Origin: Actinomycetes bacterium
GTDB lineage: Bacteria > Actinomycetota > Actinomycetes > Actinomycetales > Cellulomonadaceae
Direction: 5' to 3'
Assembly (NCBI GenBank): GCA_023389455.1
Contig: JAEWEJ010000411.1
Coordinates: 1 to 11,778 of the forward strand
Length of the DNA: 11,778 nucleotides
Part shown: one piece after another, positions 1 to 6,841 of the stretch
How positions within the stretch are numbered: the stretch's first letter is position 1
Layout of the letters: each line of letters opens with the position of its first letter
Notes under the pieces: generated by a model
What the model was told of the DNA's origin: nothing
The model's database searches: none
What the model saw: the letters and a program-made list of their open reading frames with translations, nothing else
Position numbers and translations under genes: made by a program

Positions 1-1230
1 GTGCACGGCCGTGCCCGCGAGCGCGGTGCGGGCCGCGGCCAGGGCGGCGTCGCGGCCGCCCGCGTGCACGACGACCTTGGCGAGCAGCGCGTCGTAGTGC
101 GTCGTGACCTCCTGGCCCGCCTCGACCCCGGTGTCGACGCGGACCCCGTCCGGGAACGTGACCGAGGTGAGCAGGCCCGTGCCGGGGCGGTGGTCGCGCC
201 GCGGGTCCTCGGCGTAGACGCGCGCCTGGACGGCGTGCCCGCGGAGCGGCGGCCCGGCGTCCGGCAGCGCGGCCAGCTCGGAGCGCAGGTCGGCGTCGCC
301 ACGGGCGAGGCGCAGCATCCAGCCGACCAGGTCGACGCCCGTGACCTCCTCGGTCACCGTGTGCTCGACCTGCAGCCGCGGGTTGACCTCGAGGAAGGCC
401 GCGTCCCCCCGCTCGACGTCGACGACGTACTCCACGGTGCCGGCCGACCGGTACCCGACCGACGAGGCCAGCGCGCGCGCCGACGCGGCCAGCCGCTCGC
501 GCAGGTCGTCGGCCAGGGCCGGCGCCGGGGCCTCCTCGACCACCTTCTGGTGCCGGCGCTGCAGCGAGCAGTCGCGGTCCCCCAGGCTGACGACGCGTGT
601 GCCGTCGCCGAACACCTGCACCTCGACGTGCCGTGCGCGGCGCACCAGCCGTTCCAGGTACACGCCGCCGGCGGCGGTCGGCAGGCCACGGACCCGCGCG
701 AACCCCGCGCGGAGCTCCGCCGGCGTCGCGCACGCACGCATCCCGGTCCCGCCGCCCCCGCCGACGGCCTTGACCATCACCGGGTAGCCCAGCTGCTCGG
801 CTGCGGCCAGCGCCTCGTCGACGTCGCCCAGCAGACCGCTGCCGGGCAGCAGCGGGACCCCGGCCGCGCGGGCCGCGCGCCGCGCGCGGTGCTTGTCACC
901 GAAGACCGCCAGGTGCTCGGGTGCCGGGCCGACGAACACCAGCCCGGCGGCCTCGACCGCCGCGGCGAAGCCCGCGTCCTCGGACAGGAACCCGTACCCG
1001 GGGTGGAGCGCCCCGGCGCCGGTGGCCCTCGCCGCGGCGAGGATCGCGTCGGCGTGCAGGTAGGCACCGGGGGCACCGAGCGGCACCGCGACGTCGGCCA
1101 GGCGCACGTGCGGCGCGGTGGCGTCGACGTCGGTGTGCACCGCCACCGTGCGCAGGCCCAGCCGGGCAGCCGTGCGCAGGATGCGCACGGCGATCTCGCC
1201 GCGGTTGGCCACGAGCAGGGTGTCGAACAC
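1..1230 (-). CDS. uca: Urea carboxylase, N-terminal biotin carboxylase part (partial, cut by window edge)
   Basis: ATP- and biotin-dependent carboxylation of urea to allophanate in the cytoplasm, the first step of the urea amidolyase route. 410 codons are visible of an enzyme that is usually about 1200 residues. It opens with FDTLLVANRGEIAVRI, followed by the biotin carboxylase N-domain with HPGYGFLSE near residue 76. The ATP-grasp domain shows Lys113, PVMVKA with Lys154 and the glycine loop GGGGGTGMR around 157-165. RDCSLQRRHQKVVEEAP follows, and EVNPRLQVEH near 277 supplies the catalytic Glu/Asn/Arg cluster. VQARVYAEDP and HYDALLAKVVVH come last. The wording matches urea carboxylase more closely than acetyl- or propionyl-CoA carboxylase. 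GTG at 1230 is chosen because GAAGGA lies just upstream and the family starts with (M)FDTLL. The carboxyltransferase and biotin domains lie outside the window, so a guanidine carboxylase of the same family cannot be excluded. It is divergent from the metP-like gene. Confidence 0.88.
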   Translation of the reverse strand, partial: MFDTLLVANRGEIAVRILRTAARLGLRTVAVHTDVDATAPHVRLADVAVPLGAPGAYLHADAILAAARATGAGALHPGYGFLSEDAGFAAAVEAAGLVFVGPAPEHLAVFGDKHRARRAARAAGVPLLPGSGLLGDVDEALAAAEQLGYPVMVKAVGGGGGTGMRACATPAELRAGFARVRGLPTAAGGVYLERLVRRARHVEVQVFGDGTRVVSLGDRDCSLQRRHQKVVEEAPAPALADDLRERLAASARALASSVGYRSAGTVEYVVDVERGDAAFLEVNPRLQVEHTVTEEVTGVDLVGWMLRLARGDADLRSELAALPDAGPPLRGHAVQARVYAEDPRRDHRPGTGLLTSVTFPDGVRVDTGVEAGQEVTTHYDALLAKVVVHAGGRDAALAAARTALAGTAVH

Positions 1231-1252
1231 GACGTCCTTCGAGTCGGCGGCT

Positions 1253-1266
1253 GCGCGTATACACGC
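1253..1266. promoter_or_regulatory. GTATAC-core inverted repeat, candidate GntR operator at uca
   Basis: The sequence reads GCG-C-GTATAC-A-CGC, an inverted repeat broken only by one mismatched pair next to the core. It lies between the inferred uca start site of transcription (about 1270) and the GTG at 1230, roughly +9 to +14, a typical place for a repressor. A degenerate GTATCC follows at 1269-1274. The octamer CGTATACA occurs at only two other places in the window, both in front of urtA/ureA. GntR/FadR-type proteins commonly bind short palindromes of this kind. Pairing it with the GntR gene at 3270-3983 is inference. Confidence 0.55.
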
Positions 1267-1274
1267 CAGTATCC

Positions 1275-1330
1275 GGACCGTAGGGAGCCGCTGTTTCCCC
1301 GGGCTCGCGCAGGCGTAAACGGTGGGTTAC
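1275..1330 (-). promoter_or_regulatory. uca promoter with GlnR-like half-sites (shared block)
   Basis: On the minus strand, TACGGT at 1282-1277 fits a TAnnnT -10 element. GAAAC (plus strand GTTTC, 1293-1297) lies exactly 10 bp upstream of it. GTAAA (1315-1319) and GTTAC (1326-1330), as read on the plus strand, start 22 and 33 bp from the GTTTC. They are therefore spaced in 11-bp steps with 6-bp gaps, as in actinobacterial GlnR sites (GTnAC-n6-GAAAC type). The block 1275-1303 matches 9233-9261 in front of urtA at 22 of 29 positions without gaps. There is no good -35 hexamer, which fits an activator-dependent promoter. The half-sites could also act on the divergent metP-like gene. The assignment to GlnR is inference. 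Confidence 0.55.
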
Positions 1331-1438
1331 GCACCCGGCGCGGGCTGCGGCGCCGGGGCCGCGACAGGCACGTACGGCACCGGTTGCCCGGGCCGCGAGG
1401 ATCGTGGAGGCTCGGCGCAGGCAACGGTGGGGGTGCGC

Positions 1439-3064
1439 ATGGGGACCACGGCGGAAGCGGCCGGCGGGCAGGCTGCCGCGGAGCGACGGCGCGGGGCGTT
1501 CGGCTCCCGGCGCGTCTTCATCCTGGCCGCGATCGGCTCGGCGGTCGGGCTGGGCAACATCTGGCGGTTCCCGTACGTCGCCTACGAGAACGGCGGCGGC
1601 GCGTTCGTCGTGCCCTACCTGGTCGCGCTCCTGACGGCCGGCATCCCGTTCCTGCTCCTGGACTACGCGATCGGGCACCGCAACCGCGGCTCGGCACCGC
1701 TCTCCTTCGCCCGGCTGCGCCGCGGCGCCGAAGGGCTCGGCTGGTGGCAGGTGGGCATCTGCTTCGTCATCGCCGTCTACTACGCGGCCGTGGTCGCGTG
1801 GGCGCTGCGCTACACCTTCTTCTCGCTCGACCAGGCCTGGGGCTCCGACCCCGAGGGGTTCTTCTTCGGGGAGTTCCTGCAGGCCGGCGCCGTCCGCGTC
1901 ACCACCGACGTGGTGCCCGGGGTGCTCTGGCCCCTGGCCGTCGTCTGGCTGGCCGTCCTGGTGATCATGGCCCTGGGCGTCCAGCGCGGGATCGGTGCCA
2001 CGTCGCTGGTCTTCATCCCGGTCCTGGTCCTCGCCTTCGTCGCCCTCGTGGTGCAGTCGCTGCTGCTGCCGGGGGCGGCCACCGGCCTCGACGCGCTCTT
2101 CACACCCGACTGGTCGGCGCTCGGCTCGGCGTCGGTGTGGGCTGCCGCCTTCGGGCAGATCTTCTTCTCGCTGTCCATCGGCTTCGGGATCATGATCACG
2201 TACGCCTCGTACGTCGGGCGCCGCGAGGACATGATCGGCTCGGGACTGGTCGTCGGCTTCGCGAACTCCGGCTTCGAGCTGCTCGCCGGCATCGGCGTGT
2301 TCGCCGCCCTCGGCTTCATGGCGCAGGCCAACGGGGTCGCGGTCGCCGACGTCGCCGGCAGCGGGATCGGCCTGGCGTTCGTCGCGTTCCCGACCATCAT
2401 CAGCGAGGCCCCCGCCGGTGCTCTGATCGGCGTCCTGTTCTTCGCCTCCCTCGTCATCGCGGGGATCACGTCGCTCGTCAGCATCATCGAGGTGGTCATC
2501 TCGGCGGTCCGCGACAAGTTCGACACCCGTCGCCTCACCGCGACCCTCGTGGTGGTCGTGCCGTGCGCCCTGCTGAGCCTGGCGCTGTTCAGCACGACGA
2601 GCGGCATCTACGTCCTCGACGTCGTCGACCACTTCGTCAACCAGTACGGCATCCTCGTCGTGGCGCTGGTCAGCATGCTGGTGGTCGTCTGGGTGATCCG
2701 GGCCCTGCCCGTCCTCGGCGCGCACCTCAACGTCCACGGCCGCCCGCGGGTCGGCCGCACCTGGCGCCTCCTGACGAGCGTCGTCACCCCGGCGGGCCTG
2801 ACCGTCGTGCTGGTCCTCGCGCTGCGCGACGACCTGGGCGCACCCTACGAGGACTACCCCACGTGGCTCCTGGTCGTCTTCGGCTGGCTCATGGTCGTGC
2901 TGCTGCCCGTCGTGGGCTTCGCGCTCGCCCGGATGCCGTGGCGCGCCGGGACCCACCTGGACGGGCCACCCCCCGGCTCCGACCCCGCGGCGCCACCGGA
3001 CGACGCCCCGGCGCGGGCCGTCGGCGGCCGTCCGGTCACCGACGACGAGGGAGACCACCGATGA
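1439..3064 (+). CDS. metP: NSS-family sodium-dependent amino acid transporter (MetP-like)
   Basis: A 541-residue inner-membrane symporter of the neurotransmitter:sodium symporter family, predicted to import an amino acid together with Na+. TM1 carries the family hallmark GSAVGLGNIWRFPY at residues 33-46, followed by ENGGGAFVVPY. A TM6-like stretch reads SLSIGFGIMITYASYVG. About a dozen hydrophobic segments are visible, and the last 45 or so residues are a Pro/Asp-rich cytoplasmic tail. ATG at 1439 is preferred: the in-frame GTG at 1322 would add 39 Gly/Ala-rich residues unlike the family and would run into the uca regulatory sites. A purine-rich GGTGGGGG stretch precedes the ATG. The next gene starts inside its stop codon (ATGA). 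The small partner downstream points to the MetPS type (methionine/alanine import in Corynebacterium). The substrate here is unproven. I see no confident promoter of its own. Confidence 0.85.
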   Translation: MGTTAEAAGGQAAAERRRGAFGSRRVFILAAIGSAVGLGNIWRFPYVAYENGGGAFVVPYLVALLTAGIPFLLLDYAIGHRNRGSAPLSFARLRRGAEGLGWWQVGICFVIAVYYAAVVAWALRYTFFSLDQAWGSDPEGFFFGEFLQAGAVRVTTDVVPGVLWPLAVVWLAVLVIMALGVQRGIGATSLVFIPVLVLAFVALVVQSLLLPGAATGLDALFTPDWSALGSASVWAAAFGQIFFSLSIGFGIMITYASYVGRREDMIGSGLVVGFANSGFELLAGIGVFAALGFMAQANGVAVADVAGSGIGLAFVAFPTIISEAPAGALIGVLFFASLVIAGITSLVSIIEVVISAVRDKFDTRRLTATLVVVVPCALLSLALFSTTSGIYVLDVVDHFVNQYGILVVALVSMLVVVWVIRALPVLGAHLNVHGRPRVGRTWRLLTSVVTPAGLTVVLVLALRDDLGAPYEDYPTWLLVVFGWLMVVLLPVVGFALARMPWRAGTHLDGPPPGSDPAAPPDDAPARAVGGRPVTDDEGDHR

Positions 3065-3195
3065 GCACGAGCGCGATCGTGATGATGGTGCTGGCGATGG
3101 TCGTCATCTGGGGCGGTCTGGCCGTGTCGATCATCAGCCTGGTGCGGCACGGGTCGGTCGAGGACCGCGCGGAGAACGTGCGCCGCGACCCGTGA
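3061..3195 (+). CDS. metS: Small subunit of MetPS-type NSS transporter
   Basis: A 44-residue protein beginning MSTSAIVMMVLAMVVIWGG, with one transmembrane helix at about residues 5-27 and a short charged tail (RHGSVEDRAENVRRDP). This is the typical look of the MetS subunit that accompanies MetP-type NSS transporters in actinobacteria and is needed for transport. Its ATG overlaps the stop of the upstream transporter gene by 4 bp (ATGA), indicating translational coupling. It is too short for ordinary ORF cut-offs and sits inside a long non-coding open frame, so it is easily missed. Confidence 0.85.
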   Translation: MSTSAIVMMVLAMVVIWGGLAVSIISLVRHGSVEDRAENVRRDP

Positions 3196-3204
3196 GCCAC
3201 GCCC

Positions 3205-3262
3205 CGCACCGGCTTCCCGCCGCTGCGGGTGCGTGACCGTGCGAGGTCGTCCTCGGCCGAGG
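3205..3262. terminator. Possible bidirectional terminator between convergent metS and gntR
   Basis: The 74-bp gap between the convergent stops holds CCCGC-cgct-GCGGG (3216-3229), which competes with an outer pairing of CGCACC (3205-3210) with GGTGCG (3228-3233). It also holds the self-complementary CCTCGGCCGAGG (3251-3262). No T-tract follows either element. Position favours a terminator, but GC-rich hairpins are common by chance here. Confidence 0.3.
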
Positions 3263-3269
3263 GCCCCGG

Positions 3270-3983
3270 TCAGCCCGCGGTGGCCATGCGCGCCATCGCG
3301 TGCGAGGCCCGCTCCATCACCACCTCGAGCGACTCCCCCACGTGCTTGTGCAGCGCCGTGAGCGCCTCGCCCAGCCGGTCCGCGAGCACGAGGTCGAGGA
3401 TCTCCATGTGCTCCTCGATGGTCGCGGCGATCCGTTCGTCCTCGATGAAGTCGTGCATCCGCACGGCACGGATCTTCTGGTTCACGGTGACCAGCGCATC
3501 CGTGAGCTGCGCGTTGCCCGACGCCTGCGACAGCGCGCGGTGGAACCCCTCGTCGAGCACCACGAAGCTCGGGTCCGGGTCCGGCACCGCGTCCCGCAGC
3601 GCCTGCCAGCGCGTCAGCTCGTCGCCCAGCACCCCGCGGTCGTGGTGCACCTGCGGGTTCTCGATGGCGCGCGCGATGCCCCGCAGCTCCAGCGTGATCC
3701 GCAGCTCGTACAGGTCGCGCAGCGCAGCGAGCGACGGCACCACGACCGCGTACCCGAAGTCGGTGCGCTCGACCAGGCCGTCGGACAGCAGCCGCGACAG
3801 CGCCTCACGGACCGGGGTGCGGGACACCTCGAACGCCTTGGACAGCTTGGGCTCGGTGAGCCGCTCGCGCGGTGAGACCCTGCCGTTGAGGATCTCGTCG
3901 CGCAGCCGCTGGTAGACGTGCTCCCGCAGCGAGCCGCCGGCAGCGGCACCCCCCGCACCCGCCGGACCCGTGGACACGCCCAT
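3270..3983 (-). CDS. GntR-family transcriptional regulator with FCD ligand domain
   Basis: A 237-residue DNA-binding regulator. After a Gly/Ala-rich N-terminus, the winged helix-turn-helix spans about residues 18-82 (LREHVYQRLRDEILNGRV, then LSKAFEVSRTPVREALSRL, the GntR recognition helix). The FCD all-helical ligand/metal domain spans about 88-215. Asp144, His148, His192 and His214 fit the Asp/His metal-binding set of FCD regulators. The ATG at 3983 follows a GGGGGT stretch; the frame stays open upstream but that part is antisense to urtE-type coding and rejected. It is the last gene on the urt strand, 79 bp after urtE, so it is probably co-transcribed with the importer at least in part. The GTATAC palindromes upstream of uca, urtA and ureA are its likely targets (inference). 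The ligand is unknown; urea or a breakdown product would make sense. Confidence 0.85.
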   Translation of the reverse strand: MGVSTGPAGAGGAAAGGSLREHVYQRLRDEILNGRVSPRERLTEPKLSKAFEVSRTPVREALSRLLSDGLVERTDFGYAVVVPSLAALRDLYELRITLELRGIARAIENPQVHHDRGVLGDELTRWQALRDAVPDPDPSFVVLDEGFHRALSQASGNAQLTDALVTVNQKIRAVRMHDFIEDERIAATIEEHMEILDLVLADRLGEALTALHKHVGESLEVVMERASHAMARMATAG

Positions 3984-4004
3984 GACCCCCACCCCCTGAC
4001 TCGT

Positions 4005-4028
4005 GGCCGACGGCGGCGCCGCCCGGCC
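4005..4028 (-). terminator. GC hairpin between urtE and the GntR gene
   Basis: GGCCG (4005-4009) can pair with CGGCC (4024-4028), enclosing the palindrome GGCGGCGCCGCC (4012-4023) with a 2-nt bulge. It lies in the 79-bp gap between the urtE stop and the regulator start, with no T-tract. It may weaken read-through from the urt operon into the regulator gene, or may simply reflect base composition. Confidence 0.3.
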
Positions 4029-4062
4029 GAGGCCCCACCCGTCCGACCCGGCCCGCGCGGGC

Positions 4063-4755
4063 TCAGATCGCCATCGCGGCACGCACGTCGCCCTCCTGCG
4101 CCACGCCGCCGGCGCCCTGCGCGGTGACCCGGCCGGACTCCAGGACGTAGTAGTGCGACGACGCGGCGAGGGCGAACCCGACGTGCTGCTCGACCAGCAG
4201 CACCGACAGGCCGCCGGCCGCGAGCTGCACGATCGCGTCCTCGATCTCGGCGACGACCGACGGCTGGATGCCCTCGGTCGGCTCGTCGAGCACGATGAGT
4301 CGCGGCCCGGTGATGAGCGCCCGCGCGATCGCGAGCTGCTGGCGCTGACCGCCGGACAGCAGACCCGCGCGGCGCGTGAGCAGCCCCCGCAGGGCGGGGA
4401 ACAGGTCGAGCGCCTCGTCGAGCCGCCGGGCCCCCTGCGACCCGGCGACGTCGGCGACGAGCTGCAGGTTCTCCCGCGCGGTGAGCTGCCCGAACGACTG
4501 CTGGCCCTGCGGCACGTAGGCCAGGCCGGCGCGCACCCGCTGGTGCGGCCGCGTGCGCGTGACGTCCTGGCCACCGAGCAGGACCGTGCCGGAACGCGCG
4601 GGCAGCAGCCCGACGGCCGCCCGCAGGAGCGTCGTCTTGCCCGCGCCGTTGTGCCCCATCACGGCCACGACGGCGCCGTCCGGCACCTCGATGTCGACGC
4701 CGTGGACGACGGCCGTCCGGCCGTAGCCCACGTGCAGCCCGCGCAGCTCCAGCAT
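4063..4755 (-). CDS. urtE: Urea ABC transporter ATP-binding subunit UrtE
   Basis: One of the two cytoplasmic ATPases that power the UrtABCDE urea importer (branched-chain-amino-acid-type family). 230 residues, normal for UrtE. Walker A GHNGAGKTT is at 34-42, the Q-loop VPQGQQ around Gln83, the signature LSGGQRQQ at 133-140, Walker B LIVLDEPTEG at 153-162 and the switch His191 in VEQHV. DEPTEGIQPSVVAEIE is typical of UrtE rather than LivF. ATG at 4755 is chosen over the in-frame GTG at 4758, because a GGAGG lies 7 nt before the ATG and the start forms TGATG with the urtD stop, giving coupled translation. It is the last transporter gene of the operon. Confidence 0.93.
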   Translation of the reverse strand: MLELRGLHVGYGRTAVVHGVDIEVPDGAVVAVMGHNGAGKTTLLRAAVGLLPARSGTVLLGGQDVTRTRPHQRVRAGLAYVPQGQQSFGQLTARENLQLVADVAGSQGARRLDEALDLFPALRGLLTRRAGLLSGGQRQQLAIARALITGPRLIVLDEPTEGIQPSVVAEIEDAIVQLAAGGLSVLLVEQHVGFALAASSHYYVLESGRVTAQGAGGVAQEGDVRAAMAI

Positions 4756-5654
4756 CACTCCACCTCCGTGCTCGCGGCGGGAGCGGCGGCCGCGGCGGCC
4801 GTCCCCCGCCCTCGGCCGTGCGTGCCCGATCCCAGGTACACCTCGACGACGCGCGGGTCGGCCTGCACCTGCGCGACCGTGCCCTCAGACAGGACCTTGC
4901 CCTGGTGGAGCACCGTGACCGACGCGGCGAAGGCCCGCAGGAACTCCATGTCGTGCTCGACGACCACGACCGTGCGCTGCTCGCCGATGCGCTGCAGCAG
5001 CAGGCCCGTCTCCTCGCGCTCGGCCTGGCTCATGCCGGCCACCGGCTCGTCGAGCAGCAGCAGGCGGGCGTCCTGGACCAGCAGCATCCCGATCTCGAGC
5101 CACTGCTTCTGGCCGTGTGCCAGGACCCCGGCGGGCAGGTCGCGGACCGTCGTCAGGCCGACCGTCTCCAGCGCGGCCTCGACCTCCGGCGGGACCCCGC
5201 GCCGGCGGCGCAGCATCGTCGCCGGGCCGCGACCCGCGCCCGCCGCGATGTCGAGGTTCTGGAGCACGGTGAGCTCGTCGAAGACGCTCGCCGTCTGGAA
5301 CGTGCGCCCGACGCCGGCGCGCACGATCCGGTGCGACGGCTTGCCGAGCAGGTCCACACGGCCGAACTGGACGGTGCCGGTGGCGGGCGCCAGCCCGGTG
5401 ATCGCGTCGACGATCGTCGTCTTGCCCGCGCCGTTGGGACCGATGAGGAACCGCAGGTCCCCCTGGGTCACGGTGAGGTCGACGCCGTCGACCGCCACGA
5501 ACCCGTCGAACACGACGCGCAGGTCGCGGATCTCCAGGTAGTCGTGACGGAACCGCTCGCCGGGTGCGGCGATGACCTGCTCGAGGGCCTCGGGGTCGAG
5601 GCCGCCGGCGTCCTCGGGGACCACCGGGTCGGCACTGTCGGGGTGCGGGGTCAT
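4755..5654 (-). CDS. urtD: Urea ABC transporter ATP-binding subunit UrtD
   Basis: The second ATPase of the urea importer, 299 residues. Walker A GPNGAGKTT is at 72-80, Gln120 is in RTFQ, Walker B LLLLDEP is at 198-204 with Glu203, and the switch His is 234 in VVEHD. The signature loop is LAHGQKQWLEIGM (178-190) instead of the usual LSGGQ, and DEPVAGMS follows; both are diagnostic of UrtD. A polar 38-residue N-terminal extension precedes the domain, and an Ala-rich tail (about 280-299) follows it. Both are longer than the bare ATPase fold needs. The ATG at 5654 has GGGAGGAA upstream and overlaps the urtC stop by 4 bp (ATGA). Confidence 0.93.
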   Translation of the reverse strand: MTPHPDSADPVVPEDAGGLDPEALEQVIAAPGERFRHDYLEIRDLRVVFDGFVAVDGVDLTVTQGDLRFLIGPNGAGKTTIVDAITGLAPATGTVQFGRVDLLGKPSHRIVRAGVGRTFQTASVFDELTVLQNLDIAAGAGRGPATMLRRRRGVPPEVEAALETVGLTTVRDLPAGVLAHGQKQWLEIGMLLVQDARLLLLDEPVAGMSQAEREETGLLLQRIGEQRTVVVVEHDMEFLRAFAASVTVLHQGKVLSEGTVAQVQADPRVVEVYLGSGTHGRGRGTAAAAAAPAASTEVE

Positions 5655-6841
5655 GCGTTCCTCCCTGCGGTGCGGGCGGTGTCGGCCGCGTCCTGCGCGG
5701 CGTCGTCGGACGTCGCGACGTCGCGGGCGCCGTCGGGCCCGGGTCCCGCCGCGTCGACCTCGGGCTCTCCCGTGGCCCGTCGTCGGCGCCACAGGCCGCC
5801 CAGGGAGGCGAAGCCCTGCGGCAGGAAGGCGACGACGAGGATGAACAGCGCCCCCTGGAAGTAGGTCCAGAAGGACGGGAACTGCTCGGACAGCCCGGTC
5901 TCGGCCCACGACACCGCGACGGCGCCGAGCACGGGGCCCAGCAGGGTGGCCCGGCCACCGATCGCGACGCCGACGAGGAACCCGATGGACGGGATCACGC
6001 CCACGTCGGCGGGCGAGATGATGCCGACGACGGGCGCGAACAGCGCGCCCCCGATGCCCGCGAAGCACGCGGCGACCGCGTAGGCGACCACCTTGACGTT
6101 CGCCGGGTCGTACCCGAGGAACCGGACCCGGTTCTCCTGGTCGCGCACGGCGACGAGCAGCTCGCCGTAGCGGGACACCATGAGCAGCCGCACGACGACG
6201 ACCATGGCGATGAGCACGCCCGCGGCGATGAAGTAGAGCATCCGCTTGTTGATCGGGTCGGCCAGGTCGTAGCCGAAGAACGACCGGAACCCGTTGAGCC
6301 CGTTGGTGCCGCCGGTGACCTTCTGCTGGCCGACCAGCAGGATGGCGAAGGCGGCCGCGAGCGCCTGGGACAGGATCGCGAAGTACGCGCCGCGCACCCG
6401 CCGGCGGAACACCGCCAGGCCGAGCAGCGCGGCGATCCCGGCGGGCAGCACGAGGATCGCCAGGACCGTGACCAGCGGGCTGCGGAACGGCTCCCACCAG
6501 CCGGGCACGACACCGTCGCCGTACAGGCGCATGAAGTCCGGCACCCCGCCCGGCCCGGCGTCGGACAGCTTCATGTGCATCGCCATGAGGTAGCCGCCGA
6601 TGCCGAAGAACACGCCCTGGCCGAGCACGAGCATGCCGCCGCGCCCCCACGCCAGGCCGATGCCGACCGCGACCATCGCCAGGCACAGGAACTTGGCGAG
6701 CAGGTTGAGCCGGAAGTCCGAGAGCATCGCCGGAGCCAGGCCGAACAGGACGACCGCGGCGACGGCGACGCCGGTCCACACGCGCACGGCAGGCCGCCGC
6801 CACGGTGCGGCCGGCGCGGACGTGGTCCCCGGGGCGCTCAC
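5651..6841 (-). CDS. urtC: Urea ABC transporter permease UrtC
   Basis: An inner-membrane permease of the LivM/UrtC type, 396 residues, that pairs with UrtB to form the urea channel. The N-terminus is short and polar, then a first helix runs from about residue 18. The family segments GRGGMLVLGQGVFFGIGGYLMAMH, RGAYFAILSQALAAAFAILL and GGTNGLNGF are present, and the last transmembrane part ends in FLPQGFASLGGLW. A tail of roughly 45 residues rich in Asp/Ala/Gly follows, which is not part of the membrane fold. The start is GTG at 6841, overlapping the urtB stop (GTGA) with GAGGAG about 6-7 nt upstream; the longer upstream frame is shadow of urtB. Confidence 0.92.
   Translation of the reverse strand: MSAPGTTSAPAAPWRRPAVRVWTGVAVAAVVLFGLAPAMLSDFRLNLLAKFLCLAMVAVGIGLAWGRGGMLVLGQGVFFGIGGYLMAMHMKLSDAGPGGVPDFMRLYGDGVVPGWWEPFRSPLVTVLAILVLPAGIAALLGLAVFRRRVRGAYFAILSQALAAAFAILLVGQQKVTGGTNGLNGFRSFFGYDLADPINKRMLYFIAAGVLIAMVVVVRLLMVSRYGELLVAVRDQENRVRFLGYDPANVKVVAYAVAACFAGIGGALFAPVVGIISPADVGVIPSIGFLVGVAIGGRATLLGPVLGAVAVSWAETGLSEQFPSFWTYFQGALFILVVAFLPQGFASLGGLWRRRRATGEPEVDAAGPGPDGARDVATSDDAAQDAADTARTAGRNA

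Noticed and set aside
1231..1300. Guanidine-I (ykkC) riboswitch in front of uca
   Set aside because: The leader inferred from the -10 element is only about 40 nt, too short, and I see none of the expected structure.
1322..1438. A 39-codon N-terminal extension of the metP-like protein from GTG 1322
   Set aside because: Gly/Ala/Thr-rich, unlike NSS proteins, and it overlaps GlnR-like half-sites; ATG 1439 is the better start.
896..3058. A 720-codon minus-strand frame antisense to metP
   Set aside because: Low-complexity Asp/Gln/Arg/Glu-rich translation typical of the complement of a high-GC membrane-protein gene; it also runs through the uca/metP control region.
1..3195. A 1064-codon open frame on the plus strand
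   Set aside because: Most of it is antisense to uca and out of frame with the metP-like gene; composition is Arg/Gly-rich shadow. Only its last 44 codons (metS) are real.
3251..3262. CCTCGGCCGAGG as a stand-alone regulatory palindrome
   Set aside because: It lies between convergent gene ends with no promoter nearby; at best part of a terminator, and short GC palindromes are common here.
4003..5541. A 512-codon plus-strand frame across urtE and urtD
   Set aside because: Antisense to two clear ABC ATPases; no family resemblance.
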